Assembly (NCBI RefSeq): GCF_000294495.1
Contig: NC_018526.1
Span: 1,916,888 to 1,980,887, forward strand
DNA length: 64,000 bases
DNA from: Streptococcus suis S735
GTDB lineage: Bacteria > Bacillota > Bacilli > Lactobacillales > Streptococcaceae
Direction: 5' to 3'
Shown: in pieces, positions 26,174-34,877 of the stretch
Numbering within the stretch: the stretch's first letter is position 1
Layout of the letters: each line of letters starts with the position of its first letter
Program-made: the position numbers and the translations under genes
Notes under the pieces: generated by a model
The model's input: the letters and a program-made list of their open reading frames with translations, nothing else
Database searches by the model: none
Told to the model about the DNA's origin: nothing

Positions 26174-27520
26174 TCATTTAGAAACCGTTACTTGCTCCAC
26201 ATCTCGACTTTGACTCCGTTTTATAATCACATCAAGATAATCAGCCAAGAAACTTCTCGGTGATGCTGCTTGCAAGGTCTGATAAGCCTGGCTTGGAAAT
26301 ACCTTCTCATCTAGCCAAGTCTGATCTAGTTTTTCTCCTGAAAAATAAGCACGGTTGGCCGGCATGATAAATTGTGAAATAGCGTCTGCCGTCTCGCCGT
26401 CATACCAACGCTCATCGTTCAACACATTGTGGACCATGATGTCACTGGTATTGTCAAAGACAGTTTGTAAGTAGGTAACGTGATCCTGCAAATTTGGATC
26501 ACTAGGTTGGTGCTTTTCTGCCCACGAAGCCATATCAAGTTGAGTTTTTTGATAGTGAATGCTTGTATCATCAAGGCTCAATTGACCGATAATAGCTGGA
26601 TAAATAGAAAATGCTCCATTGACCACTTCAGTATAGTTAACTTGTCCCAAGTCTTCCTTAACAATATTCTGAGAATGAGTATGGCCTGAAAAACCAAAAT
26701 GAATCCCATACTGATCAAACAAAGCCTTCAAATCGGCAGCATTATCCAAAGTATAGCCTTTTGAGAGCATGGCATGCTGTTGCAAGACATTGTGATGGAC
26801 AACAGGTAACAGGCTCACTCCAGCTTCCTTGGCTGCCTGAAGCTGAACTTCTATCCATTCTAGGGTCTCTTTTTTGATACATCCATTGGTTGGAGGAGCT
26901 CCTTTTCCGTAGCCGTCAGAGTAGATGTTGCTGTCTATCATCAGAAACCAAGCATTGGAAAATGGTTTGGCCAGGTAGCTCAATGAGGCTTTGTCACGAC
27001 TGCTAGCTTGTTGATAACCGTGATTGACAAATAGCTCTGCAAATTGCTGAGCAGTGACCTGATCCGTCACTATCTGCTGGTCTCCCTTAAAGGCTCTAGC
27101 CCATCCACTGGCAATATCATGGTTGCCAGGAATCACCAAAACCTCCGTTCCTTTTTCTTCAATCCGGGTAAAATATTGCGCCAACTCAACCATGCTCTGT
27201 TTTTCACCGTTTAGAGTCAAATCCCCACTGACTAGTAATAAGGACGGTTGCTCACGCTCAACCTGCTCAACCAAAGCCTCCATCCGCTCTTTTCCATAAC
27301 GTAAATCCTTACCAGCAGCTGTTTTTTCTATATAGGAAAAAGCCTCTCCATCATCAAATAAATCCTGTGACAAATAATGCAAATCAGTGATAATCCAGAT
27401 TTTATCCTGGTCTCTTAACTCAGCCTCGGCATAGGATTGCTGACGCTGGCCAGTAATAGCCGACCAAGTCAAAACTATAACTGCAATAGCTCCTAATAAT
27501 AATACTATTTTCTTCTTCAT
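26174..27520 (-). CDS. Exported metallophosphoesterase (calcineurin-like)
   Basis: A 448-residue protein with an N-terminal hydrophobic helix (about 4-22) that serves as signal or anchor. The metallophosphoesterase motifs are in order: DLHY, GDLTLNGE, GNHD, VVHHN and GHTHSQN, so a dimetal centre outside the membrane is expected. The region after about residue 300 is not recognised. Related surface proteins act on nucleotides or other phosphoesters; the substrate here is unknown. The upstream extended -10 (27529-27537) lies so close to the ATG that a very short or absent leader is likely. It is not clearly part of the GH3 module. Confidence 0.85.
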   Translation of the reverse strand: MKKKIVLLLGAIAVIVLTWSAITGQRQQSYAEAELRDQDKIWIITDLHYLSQDLFDDGEAFSYIEKTAAGKDLRYGKERMEALVEQVEREQPSLLLVSGDLTLNGEKQSMVELAQYFTRIEEKGTEVLVIPGNHDIASGWARAFKGDQQIVTDQVTAQQFAELFVNHGYQQASSRDKASLSYLAKPFSNAWFLMIDSNIYSDGYGKGAPPTNGCIKKETLEWIEVQLQAAKEAGVSLLPVVHHNVLQQHAMLSKGYTLDNAADLKALFDQYGIHFGFSGHTHSQNIVKEDLGQVNYTEVVNGAFSIYPAIIGQLSLDDTSIHYQKTQLDMASWAEKHQPSDPNLQDHVTYLQTVFDNTSDIMVHNVLNDERWYDGETADAISQFIMPANRAYFSGEKLDQTWLDEKVFPSQAYQTLQAASPRSFLADYLDVIIKRSQSRDVEQVTVSK

Positions 27521-27528
27521 ACCTTAAA

Positions 27529-27537
27529 AGTATATCA
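27529..27537 (-). promoter_or_regulatory. Extended -10 promoter of the metallophosphoesterase gene
   Basis: On the minus strand TGATATACT, with only eight bases between the -10 hexamer and the ATG. Confidence 0.5.
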
Positions 27538-27555
27538 TCTTAGAGATAGAGGGAC

Positions 27556-27592
27556 AAGAAAAAGAAGCTCGACCTTCTTTCTGCCGAGCCTC
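27556..27592 (-). terminator. Probable terminator of the flavoprotein gene
   Basis: On the minus strand a GCTCG / CGAGC stem followed by TTCTTTTTC; moderate strength. Confidence 0.5.
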
Positions 27593-27605
27593 TTATGTCT
27601 ACAAT

Positions 27606-29123
27606 TTATTTCTTAGCAAATCCAGCTGCTTGTTCACCAGCCTGACGACCAAATACGATGATGTCTGCTGCTGCATTACCACCAATACGGTTTTGACCAT
27701 GAACACCACCAGTTACTTCACCAGCAGCATAAAGACCAGAAATTGCTGAACCGTCTGTTTTCAATACTTCAGTATTGGTATTGATTTTCACACCACCCAT
27801 TGTATGGTGAACACCAGGTGCAACTTTAATGGCATGGTAAGAACCAGTATTCAAAGCATGGTCCATACCTGATGTACGACCAAATGCCGCATCATTTTTG
27901 TCTGCCACAGCCTTGTTCCAAGTATCAAGTGTTGTTTGAAGAGCATCCGCAGGTACACCAATTTCTTTAGCCAAATCTGCAAGAGTAGCACCCGTTTTTA
28001 CAAGACCTTTTTCTTCATATTGAGCAATAGCCTTCACACGATCTTTCAAGGCATCATCAAAGATAACATAAGCATAGTTTGGATCCAAACTATTGATAGC
28101 CGCAGAAACTTTATCACGAGTTTCCAATTCGTTAACAAAACGCTCACCTTTTGAGTTGACAAGGATAGCACCTTCGCCACGAACTGCTTCTGTAATCAAG
28201 TAAGAAGTTTCTTGCTCAACACTTGGGTGAATTTGGATTTGTTCCATATCAACAGTTGCTGCACCTTCTGATTCAGCAAGCGCAATACCGTCACCTGTTG
28301 ATCCTTCTTGGTTAGTTGTAACATAACCTTTCAATGCTGGGTTTAATTTAGCAACCATTTCCAAATCAGCACCGAAACCACCAGTCGCCAATACAACTGC
28401 TTTAGCTGAGATTTTCTTAGTTTCACCAGCAATCTTCACTTCAACACCTGTCACAGCTCCATCCTTGTCTTGGAGTTTTGTAACATCTGCATTGACAAAA
28501 ATTGGTACTTCACGTTCAACAAGATTGTGGTAAAGACCATTTACCAAGTAGCCACCGACAGCTGAACCATCTGCTGGACGGTGGGTACGTTTCTCGCTCA
28601 TACCACCAGTTGTAGTTAGGTTGCTAAGAGTGATCCCCATTCCATCCAACCAGTCAATTGCACTAGCAGAGTTATCTACAAGATAACGAAGCAATTCAGG
28701 ATCGTTTGTCCCTTTACCACCTTTAAGCGTTTCTTCGTAGAATTTATCATTTGTATCAGCAATACCTTCCGCTTCTTGGAATTTAGTCTGTGAAGCATTC
28801 ATACCAGCTGATGATTTAGCCGTATTACCACCGATAACAGGCATTTTCTCCAAGAGAGCAACACTAGCACCAGCGTCTTTAGCTGAGATAGCTGCTGACA
28901 TACCTGCACCACCTGAACCAACAACGATAACATCGTAGCTATCTTTCAACTCAGATGGATCTGTATAAACTTTCTCAGATGCACCTGAAACAGCTTCTTC
29001 TGATGAAGAAGAAGTCGTAGATGATGAAGATGTAGCTGTCTTTTCAGACTTACCTCCACACGCCACTAAAAACAAAACAGCAAGTAGACTCATTAATAAG
29101 CCTAACCAAGCTTTCTTTTTCAT
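27606..29123 (-). CDS. Surface FAD-dependent flavocytochrome c/fumarate reductase-like lipoprotein
   Basis: The start at 29123 follows GGAGG; an ATG inside that ribosome site is rejected. The 505-residue product starts with a lipoprotein signal with lipobox VAC (Cys22) and a Ser/Thr-rich linker. The FAD-binding Rossmann motif DVIVVGSGGAGMSAA is near residue 63. Fumarate reductase/succinate dehydrogenase motifs follow: VIGGNTAKSSAGMNA, ATGGFGAD, QIHPS, VRGEGAILVN, HHTMGG and a C-terminal GEVTGGVHGQNRIGGNA. Extracellular reduction of fumarate or a related acid is likely. It lacks the FMN-binding domain that often accompanies extracellular FrdA, so its electron donor must be separate. Confidence 0.88.
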   Translation of the reverse strand: MKKKAWLGLLMSLLAVLFLVACGGKSEKTATSSSSTTSSSSEEAVSGASEKVYTDPSELKDSYDVIVVGSGGAGMSAAISAKDAGASVALLEKMPVIGGNTAKSSAGMNASQTKFQEAEGIADTNDKFYEETLKGGKGTNDPELLRYLVDNSASAIDWLDGMGITLSNLTTTGGMSEKRTHRPADGSAVGGYLVNGLYHNLVEREVPIFVNADVTKLQDKDGAVTGVEVKIAGETKKISAKAVVLATGGFGADLEMVAKLNPALKGYVTTNQEGSTGDGIALAESEGAATVDMEQIQIHPSVEQETSYLITEAVRGEGAILVNSKGERFVNELETRDKVSAAINSLDPNYAYVIFDDALKDRVKAIAQYEEKGLVKTGATLADLAKEIGVPADALQTTLDTWNKAVADKNDAAFGRTSGMDHALNTGSYHAIKVAPGVHHTMGGVKINTNTEVLKTDGSAISGLYAAGEVTGGVHGQNRIGGNAAADIIVFGRQAGEQAAGFAKK

Positions 29124-29211
29124 ATAAACCTCCAATTTTTATCTGGTATTAGTATTATACAAGATTGTGAAATGTTTTTCAATTTGTTTTGAAATATTTT
29201 CACAAACATGA

Positions 29212-29244
29212 ACAAAAAAATGTATGATATCCGCTTCATACATT
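29212..29244 (-). terminator. Terminator of the thioredoxin-like gene
   Basis: On the minus strand AATGTATGA / TCATACATT followed by TTTTTTG. Confidence 0.8.
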
Positions 29245-29255
29245 CTTAAAACTAT

Positions 29256-29705
29256 TTACTGCCCTTGAAGAGCTAAAAAATTCTCTATTTCGGATAGCGT
29301 TGCTTGGCTCCCTTTACGGAGTATTCCAGATAATTTACCTGATTTATAGTAGGTTAAGCTAGGAACCGTAGCAAGACCTTGACTCTGTCGAAATTGTTGT
29401 ATTTTTCCATTCGGATCCGACTCGCTATCTAAATAGTAGATCGTCGCATGTGATTGCTCTACTGCCTCTGTTAATTTCGGAACAAAATCACGACAATAAG
29501 GGCATGTCTCACGACCTATGTATAATATAAATTCTTCCTCGTCTTGGACCTTTTGCTCCACTTCGTCTATCGAAATAGCCTGGTAACTCTTTACAGCCTT
29601 CACATAGTCTGATTCATTTGGCGTAGCCGCTGATTGAGATAGAAAGAAGGCCCCACCTACGACCAAAATAGCTAATAGCACTAGCAAAAAATACTTACGC
29701 CACAT
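29256..29705 (-). CDS. Membrane-anchored thioredoxin-fold protein (CPYC)
   Basis: A 149-residue protein with an N-terminal helix (about 5-23) and an external thioredoxin-like domain. The redox motif is C68-P-Y-C71, and a cis-Pro is likely in TVPSLTYY. This layout resembles the PedC/BrcD group of bacteriocin-associated thioredoxin-like proteins, but no bacteriocin genes are nearby. A role in disulfide or redox handling outside the membrane is inferred. GAGGAGGGA precedes ATG. It lies between the terminator of rpsD and the surface flavoprotein gene. Confidence 0.82.
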   Translation of the reverse strand: MWRKYFLLVLLAILVVGGAFFLSQSAATPNESDYVKAVKSYQAISIDEVEQKVQDEEEFILYIGRETCPYCRDFVPKLTEAVEQSHATIYYLDSESDPNGKIQQFRQSQGLATVPSLTYYKSGKLSGILRKGSQATLSEIENFLALQGQ

Positions 29706-29726
29706 AATCCCTCCTCAAATACAGAC

Positions 29727-29752
29727 AAAAAGCCCTTGTAAATAGGGCTTTT
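29727..29752 (-). terminator. Terminator of rpsD
   Basis: On the minus strand AAAAGCCCT / AGGGCTTTTTG. Confidence 0.88.
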
Positions 29753-29770
29753 AAAATATCGATACAAATC

Positions 29771-30382
29771 TTAGAGCATTTTGTTGTAGAATTCTACGAC
29801 AAGAGCTTCGTTGATTTCTGGGTTGATTTCGTCGCGTTCTGGCAAGCGAGTCAATGAACCTTCAAGCTTTTCAGCATCGAATGATACGAAAGCTGGACGT
29901 CCAAGAGTTGCTTCAACAGCTTCAAGGATAGCTGGAACTTTGATTGACTTCTCACGAACTGAGATCACTTGACCAACTTCAACACGGTATGAAGGGATGT
30001 CAACGCGTTTGCCGTCAACAAGGATATGACCGTGGTTTACGAATTGACGTGCTTGACGACGAGTAGTTGCCAAACCAAGACGGTAAACAACGTTGTCCAA
30101 ACGACGCTCCAAAAGAAGCATGAAGTTGAAACCAAGAGTACCTTGTTTGATTTTAGTAGCTTGTACGAACAAGTTACGGAATTGTTTTTCACCCAAACCG
30201 TAAGAGAAACGCAATTTTTGTTTCTCAGCCAATTGCAAACCGTATTCTGACAATTTAGAACGGTTGTTTGGTCCGTGTTGACCTGGTACGTAGTTACGAC
30301 GTGCCAATTCTTTACCTGTACCTGTCAATGACAAGCCAAGACGACGAGCTTGTTTCCAAGATGGTCCTGTATAACGTGACAT
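29771..30382 (-). CDS. rpsD: 30S ribosomal protein S4
   Basis: A 203-residue protein of standard length. It opens [16 protein letters not shown] and carries the S4 RNA-binding domain ([28 protein letters not shown]). S4 initiates 16S rRNA assembly in the small subunit and in many bacteria represses its own translation through a leader RNA. AGGAGG precedes ATG. The gene is monocistronic, with a strong promoter at 30647-30675 and a leader of about 260 nt. Confidence 0.97.
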   Translation of the reverse strand: MSRYTGPSWKQARRLGLSLTGTGKELARRNYVPGQHGPNNRSKLSEYGLQLAEKQKLRFSYGLGEKQFRNLFVQATKIKQGTLGFNFMLLLERRLDNVVYRLGLATTRRQARQFVNHGHILVDGKRVDIPSYRVEVGQVISVREKSIKVPAILEAVEATLGRPAFVSFDAEKLEGSLTRLPERDEINPEINEALVVEFYNKML

Positions 30383-30646
30383 AAGTTATGTCCTCCTAAA
30401 ATAAAAATTTCCGTCATTTCGTTTCTCTTTTATTACGTCGTTAAGTCGGCTTGGCATACCTCAGTATAGCCTGCACCTCCTTGCCTAGTACTAAAAGGAA
30501 ACAAAAAGACTTATCTGTAGGAAATAACGTTTTAAGCAAACCTGATTCGTGCAGGAGGCCTTCATCGAAACAGCAACGATTACTCTTCTTGCTGACCTTC
30601 TGTTGACGAGCTTCATTTTGCCCTGCTGTTATTTCACACAAAGATT
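30383..30646 (-). ncRNA. Long structured leader of rpsD (candidate S4 autoregulatory region)
   Basis: The transcript start is expected near 30641. Visible pairings are: an outer 8-bp helix GAAATAAC / GTTATTTC (30628-30635 with 30521-30528); an alternative AACAGCA / TGCTGTT helix that competes for part of the same bases (30624-30630 with 30569-30575); and a long-range CCTGCAC / GTGCAGG helix (30550-30556 with 30473-30479). The last 100 nt (30412-30511) are a copy of the BOX-like core at 5546-5645. Autoregulation by S4 is inferred from the family. Confidence 0.55.
30412..30511 (-). repeat. Second copy of the 100-nt BOX-like core, in the rpsD leader
   Basis: Aligns without gaps to 5546-5645 (82 of 100 identical by my count). 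Several differences are compensatory in the shared hairpin, for example TAAC/GTTA against ATAC/GTAT around a TGA-R loop. Confidence 0.72.
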
Positions 30647-30675
30647 AGTATAGCACAAAAAAAAGGCTCTGTAAA
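30647..30675 (-). promoter_or_regulatory. rpsD promoter, embedded in the upstream terminator
   Basis: On the minus strand TTTACA, 17-bp spacer, TATACT preceded by TGC. The -35 is in the loop of the veg terminator and its T run is the spacer. Confidence 0.8.
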
Positions 30676-30680
30676 GCCTT
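30657..30680 (-). terminator. Terminator of the gdpP-rplI-dnaB-veg operon
   Basis: On the minus strand AAGGCT / AGCCTT followed by eight T. Confidence 0.85.
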
Positions 30681-30689
30681 ATATAGCGA

Positions 30690-30941
30690 TTAATCCAAAT
30701 AATGAATCAAAATCTTTTCAGTCAAAATGTCTGAGTAAGTATAAGATTCCACAAAGGTATTGTTTGGATCTTCAAATTCAACGATGAAGAGAGACTGATA
30801 AACCTCTACAATACGCCCCTGCTTATTCTTCTCACGCTTACGACCATTTTCAAGGGTCAACTCGACAATCTGTCCCTCATGGTCCTTAATATCTTGTTTG
30901 ATTTGCTTCATCTTAGCAACATCTGTAAATGCATCACTCAT
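30690..30941 (-). CDS. veg: Veg family protein
   Basis: An 83-residue small protein with the Veg-type body (IKQDIKDHEGQIVELTLENG, GRKREKNKQGRIVEVYQSLFIV). In B. subtilis Veg stimulates biofilm formation; in streptococci its role is not well defined. It begins three bases after the dnaB stop, so it is the last gene of that operon. Confidence 0.85.
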   Translation of the reverse strand: MSDAFTDVAKMKQIKQDIKDHEGQIVELTLENGRKREKNKQGRIVEVYQSLFIVEFEDPNNTFVESYTYSDILTEKILIHYLD

Positions 30942-30944
30942 TCT

Positions 30945-32300
30945 CTATCCATCCTCCCTCTTGGAAATACTTGCAAATTTATTGTATTCTTTTTGGAACA
31001 TGAGTTCCACGGTACCACGCGCACCGGAACGGTTTTTCTCGATGATAACTTCAACCGTATTATTGGGAATACCACCGTCTTCTTGCTCTCCTCGTTCATA
31101 ATAATCATCACGATACAAGAAGGCAACGATATCCGCATCCTGCTCAATAGACCCTGACTCACGGATATCAGACAAGACAGGACGTTTATCTTGACGTTGC
31201 TCCACACCACGAGACAACTGGCTTAGAGCAATAACTGGAACTTTTAATTCCTTGGCTAGAATTTTCAATTGTCGAGAAATCTCTGAAACTTCTTGTTGAC
31301 GGTTTTCTCGACCGGTTCCTGTAATCAATTGGAGATAGTCAATCAAAATCAAACCTAAATTCCCTGTCTCCTGCGCCAATTTACGAGAACGCGAGCGAAT
31401 TTCGGTAATCTTGATACCTGGAGTATCATCAATATAGATACTTGCTCGAGCCAAATTAGCTTGAGCCACCATATACTTGTTCCATTCCTCTTGCGTTAGG
31501 TGACCCGTACGGATAGCCCTCGAATTGATAACTCCCTCAGAAGCGAGCATACGGTCAACCAAGCTTTCTGCACCCATCTCCAAAGAGAAGATAGCAACTG
31601 TCAAACCCAGTTTTGTACCGATATTTTGAGCAATATTGAGGGCAAAAGCCGTCTTACCAACCGCAGGACGAGCCGCAAGAATAATCAACTCTTCCTCATG
31701 CAGACCCGTTGTCATGGCATCAAGAGCAGGATAGCCAGTTGCAATCCCTGTAATATCCGACGTCTGCTTAGCACGAGTTTCAAGGTTGTCAAAGTTGATA
31801 TTCAAGACATCATCAATCCGCTTGAAACCACTTCGACTGGCTCCCTCACTGACATCAATCAAAGCTTTTTCAGCATTGGCAATAATGTCATCTGAACCAT
31901 CCGTACCCTCATAAGCCTGATTAACTGCATCCGTCAAACGGGCAATCAGTTTACGGAGATTAGACTTTTCAGCAACAATCTTGGCATAGAATTCCGCATT
32001 GGCTGCCGTCGGTACGGAACTAATGATTTCAGCCAAATAGGCCAAACCACCGATATTTTCCAAATCACCATGGTTCACTAAATAGTTACGCATGGTAGTC
32101 GCATCAATTGCCTCATTTCTATCAGAAAGAGCAATCATAGCTTTAAAAATTAGCTTATGAGCATGTTTGAAAAAATCTTCAGCTTCGATGTATTCACGAA
32201 CGAAGACCAGCTTGCCTTCATCAAGGAAAATAGCTCCTAATACCGATTGTTCAGCTAGAATATCCTGCGGTTGCACCCGCAATTCATCCAACTCTGCCAA
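30945..32300 (-). CDS. dnaB: Replicative DNA helicase (DnaB type)
   Basis: A 451-residue helicase (called dnaC in Gram-positive nomenclature). The N-terminal domain (about 1-110, starting RVQPQDILAEQSVLGAI) binds primase. The RecA-like domain has Walker A in AARPAVGKTAFA, Walker B in LGLILIDYLQL and the SDIRESGSIEQDAD segment. The start is TTG at 32300, preceded by a perfect AGGAGGTGA; no better ATG is available. It unwinds DNA ahead of the replication fork. It follows rplI closely, the usual streptococcal order. Confidence 0.96.
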   Translation of the reverse strand: MAELDELRVQPQDILAEQSVLGAIFLDEGKLVFVREYIEAEDFFKHAHKLIFKAMIALSDRNEAIDATTMRNYLVNHGDLENIGGLAYLAEIISSVPTAANAEFYAKIVAEKSNLRKLIARLTDAVNQAYEGTDGSDDIIANAEKALIDVSEGASRSGFKRIDDVLNINFDNLETRAKQTSDITGIATGYPALDAMTTGLHEEELIILAARPAVGKTAFALNIAQNIGTKLGLTVAIFSLEMGAESLVDRMLASEGVINSRAIRTGHLTQEEWNKYMVAQANLARASIYIDDTPGIKITEIRSRSRKLAQETGNLGLILIDYLQLITGTGRENRQQEVSEISRQLKILAKELKVPVIALSQLSRGVEQRQDKRPVLSDIRESGSIEQDADIVAFLYRDDYYERGEQEDGGIPNNTVEVIIEKNRSGARGTVELMFQKEYNKFASISKREDG

Positions 32301-32331
32301 GATCTCACCTCCTCACTGGCTAGATAAATAA

Positions 32332-32784
32332 TTAAGCTTCCTTAATACTCAAATTAATGATGCCTGTTACATCTTGATAGATTTTAACTGGTACATCAAT
32401 GAGACCAATCGCACGAATTGGGTGATCCAGCTGAATATGGCGTTTATCAATCTTGATGCCAAATTGCTTGTCCAATTCTTCAGCAATTTTCTTGCTGGTA
32501 ATAGAACCAAAGGTACGACCATCTGGACCAACTTTTTCGACAAATTTCACTAAAGTAGCTTCCTCAGCCAACTTAGCCTTGATAGCCTCTGCTTCTGCAA
32601 TCATCTCTGCATGAGCCTTTTCCTTAGATTTTTCCTGACCACGAAGGGCGCTGATTGCTTGGTTTGTTGCTTCCTTAGCCAAATTTTTCTTGATCAAGAA
32701 ATTTTGGGCGTAACCTGTTGGAACTTCCTTAATCTCACCCTTTTTACCTTGACCTTTAACATCTGCTAAAAAGATTACTTTCAT
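32332..32784 (-). CDS. rplI: 50S ribosomal protein L9
   Basis: The start at 32784 ([20 protein letters not shown]) is chosen because AGGAGAAC lies just upstream; an in-frame ATG 21 bases earlier is not conserved. The product has 150 residues: an N-terminal RNA-binding domain (ends near residue 50), a long connecting helix and a C-terminal domain with [13 protein letters not shown]9 binds 23S rRNA and restrains frameshifting. It starts ten bases after the gdpP stop. Confidence 0.96.
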   Translation of the reverse strand: MKVIFLADVKGQGKKGEIKEVPTGYAQNFLIKKNLAKEATNQAISALRGQEKSKEKAHAEMIAEAEAIKAKLAEEATLVKFVEKVGPDGRTFGSITSKKIAEELDKQFGIKIDKRHIQLDHPIRAIGLIDVPVKIYQDVTGIINLSIKEA

Positions 32785-32794
32785 ATCTGTTCTC

Positions 32795-34759
32795 CTAATT
32801 TCCATTTATTTCTTCGCGGATTTTATCCGTCAACTTTTCACATACTTCTGCGATTGTCTGGTCATATACCTGAGCGGCAGCTAGGTTAAAGTGGCCACCT
32901 CCACCCATTTCTTCCATGATGCGTTGAACATTGATTTTATTATGACTCCTTGCAGAAATAGATACATACCCTTTGATATTTCTTGTTACAACGAATACCG
33001 CCTCAATTCCTGCCATGTCCAATATTGTATTGGCAGCCTTACTCGGAATAATATTATCGTATTCTTTAGTATCATCTGCACACGCAATAACAACATTGGA
33101 CTCAATTCTCTGCCCACTTAAAATCAGTTCATTGATTTGACGATATTCCTCAAAATCTGTCGCAGCAATCTGCTGGATTTCCAAGCTATCGCTACCACGA
33201 GTCCGCAAGTAACTAGCCACATCAAAAGTACGACTAGTCACACGAGAGGTGAAATTTTTTGTATCAAGCATAATCCCAGCCATCAATAAACTAGATTGAA
33301 TGCGATTAAGCTTATGGTGTTTGTCATTCTGGAACTGAATTAATTCCGTTACTAACTCACTCGCAGAACTAGCACCACTCTCTATATAAGTCAAAACTGC
33401 ATTATTTGGGAAATCTGTATCGCGACGATGATGATCAACCACCACAACCTGGGTAAATTTTTCATAGAAATCCTTATCCAAAGTCAAGCCAATCTTTGAA
33501 TGATCTACCATGATTAACAACGACTGGAAAGTGACCATCTTCATGGCTTCCTCAACCGTTAACAAATTAGAACAATTTTCATCACTCAACTTCTTGATAG
33601 CACGTGCAATATCTGGTGCCATTTCATCTGGATTATACACCGTATAAGCATTGTTCATAATATTTTGAGCAAAGTACTGCATGCCGACCGCGGATCCAAG
33701 CGCGTCCATATCTAAATTACGATGTCCCACCACAAAAACAGCATCAACCGATTTGAGTTTATCTGATACAGCAGTCATCATAGCACGAGTCCGCGTACGT
33801 GTTCGTTTAACGGAAGAAGCCGAGCCACCGCCAAAGAAAAGTGGCTGTTTACTCTCATCATTTTCCTTGACCACAACCTGGTCTCCACCACGAACCTCAG
33901 CCATATTGAGATTTTGGAGCGCAACCTGTCCGATTTGGTGATGATTTTCATTACCATACGCCAATCCCATACTCAAAGTCAAACCTAAATCTAACTTTTT
34001 AGCCTCCTCGCGGAACTTATCAATAACTGAAAACTTATTCTCTATCAATTTTTCCAACACAGCATAATCTGTAAAGAAATAGAATCGATCCATTGTGCCG
34101 CGTCGGTAGTAGATACCGTAATCATGGCAAAATTCTGAAACAAATTGAGCCAAGAAGGAATTGACTTGGCTAATTTGAGAATCAGTTACAGCATCCTCAA
34201 GCTCATCATAGTTATCAACTGAAATAATCCCTATAACAGGACGGCTTCCGATCAAACTATTTGTCGCTGAATACTCTGTCGACGCATCAAAAAAGTAAAA
34301 TAACCCTTGATCAAAATCAACGTTAACAGCGTATCTCTTGCCTGAAAAGTTTGCATAAATTCGCTCCTCATCCAGACCAACGTCAATAATTTCACGTAGT
34401 TTTTTTTGATCAAACTCACCATTTTCTTGAGCAAAAATCAGCTCAGCAAAGGGATTAAACCATTCTACCTGATTACTATCTGGTCGAACTTTGATAACTC
34501 CCACTGGCATTTTATCCAAGAGCATCATCAAACCAGAATTGGCCTGATTATTGAGATATTCAATCTGTTCTAGCTCACTAAATTCATAAGAATGTTTTTG
34601 ATAAATAAACAGCGCAATCAACACCAATAGGCTGATGAGTAGCGCAAAAACTGTACTGGCACCAATTGGAAAAAATCGGTGGACAAGAGCCACCAACCCA
34701 AATAAAATGACACATATCATGACAAAGTGAATTGTCGAAAATCGAAATCTTTTCATCAC
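32795..34759 (-). CDS. gdpP: Cyclic-di-AMP phosphodiesterase
   Basis: A 654-residue membrane enzyme (also called pde1). Two N-terminal helices (about 8-28, 33-52), a PAS-like domain (about 60-150), a degenerate GGDEF domain (about 170-300), then DHH ([21 protein letters not shown]) and DHHA1 ([15 protein letters not shown]) domains. It hydrolyses c-di-AMP to pApA and so sets potassium and wall homeostasis and beta-lactam tolerance. Two adjacent ATGs are possible starts. It heads gdpP-rplI-dnaB-veg. Confidence 0.95.
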   Translation of the reverse strand: MMKRFRFSTIHFVMICVILFGLVALVHRFFPIGASTVFALLISLLVLIALFIYQKHSYEFSELEQIEYLNNQANSGLMMLLDKMPVGVIKVRPDSNQVEWFNPFAELIFAQENGEFDQKKLREIIDVGLDEERIYANFSGKRYAVNVDFDQGLFYFFDASTEYSATNSLIGSRPVIGIISVDNYDELEDAVTDSQISQVNSFLAQFVSEFCHDYGIYYRRGTMDRFYFFTDYAVLEKLIENKFSVIDKFREEAKKLDLGLTLSMGLAYGNENHHQIGQVALQNLNMAEVRGGDQVVVKENDESKQPLFFGGGSASSVKRTRTRTRAMMTAVSDKLKSVDAVFVVGHRNLDMDALGSAVGMQYFAQNIMNNAYTVYNPDEMAPDIARAIKKLSDENCSNLLTVEEAMKMVTFQSLLIMVDHSKIGLTLDKDFYEKFTQVVVVDHHRRDTDFPNNAVLTYIESGASSASELVTELIQFQNDKHHKLNRIQSSLLMAGIMLDTKNFTSRVTSRTFDVASYLRTRGSDSLEIQQIAATDFEEYRQINELILSGQRIESNVVIACADDTKEYDNIIPSKAANTILDMAGIEAVFVVTRNIKGYVSISARSHNKINVQRIMEEMGGGGHFNLAAAQVYDQTIAEVCEKLTDKIREEINGN

Positions 34760-34774
34760 TAACCTCTGCCTGCC

Positions 34775-34783
34775 ATTCTACCA
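34775..34783 (-). promoter_or_regulatory. Extended -10 promoter of gdpP
   Basis: On the minus strand TGGTAGAAT, identical to the element before aspS; no good -35. Confidence 0.5.
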
Positions 34784-34850
34784 TAAATTCAGTAAAAAAG
34801 CTACTTTTCACATGATTTTAAAGTAGTTGACATATAGCTGACATACAGCG

Positions 34851-34877
34851 AAAAGAACAGCCTTAGTGACTGTCCTT
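34851..34877 (-). terminator. Terminator of mnmG, overlapping its stop codon
   Basis: On the minus strand AAGGACAG / CTGTTCTT (one G-T pair) followed by TTCG; moderate. Confidence 0.65.

Noticed and set aside
30386..30457. Short uORF of 23 codons in the rpsD leader
   Set aside because: It reads through the rpsD ribosome site and lies within the repeat; no conserved peptide is recognised, so it is not listed as a gene.
34828..34849. Tandem 11-bp repeat TGACATATAGC / TGACATACAGC upstream of gdpP
   Set aside because: Only two copies with no neighbouring promoter element that fits; no regulator can be proposed.
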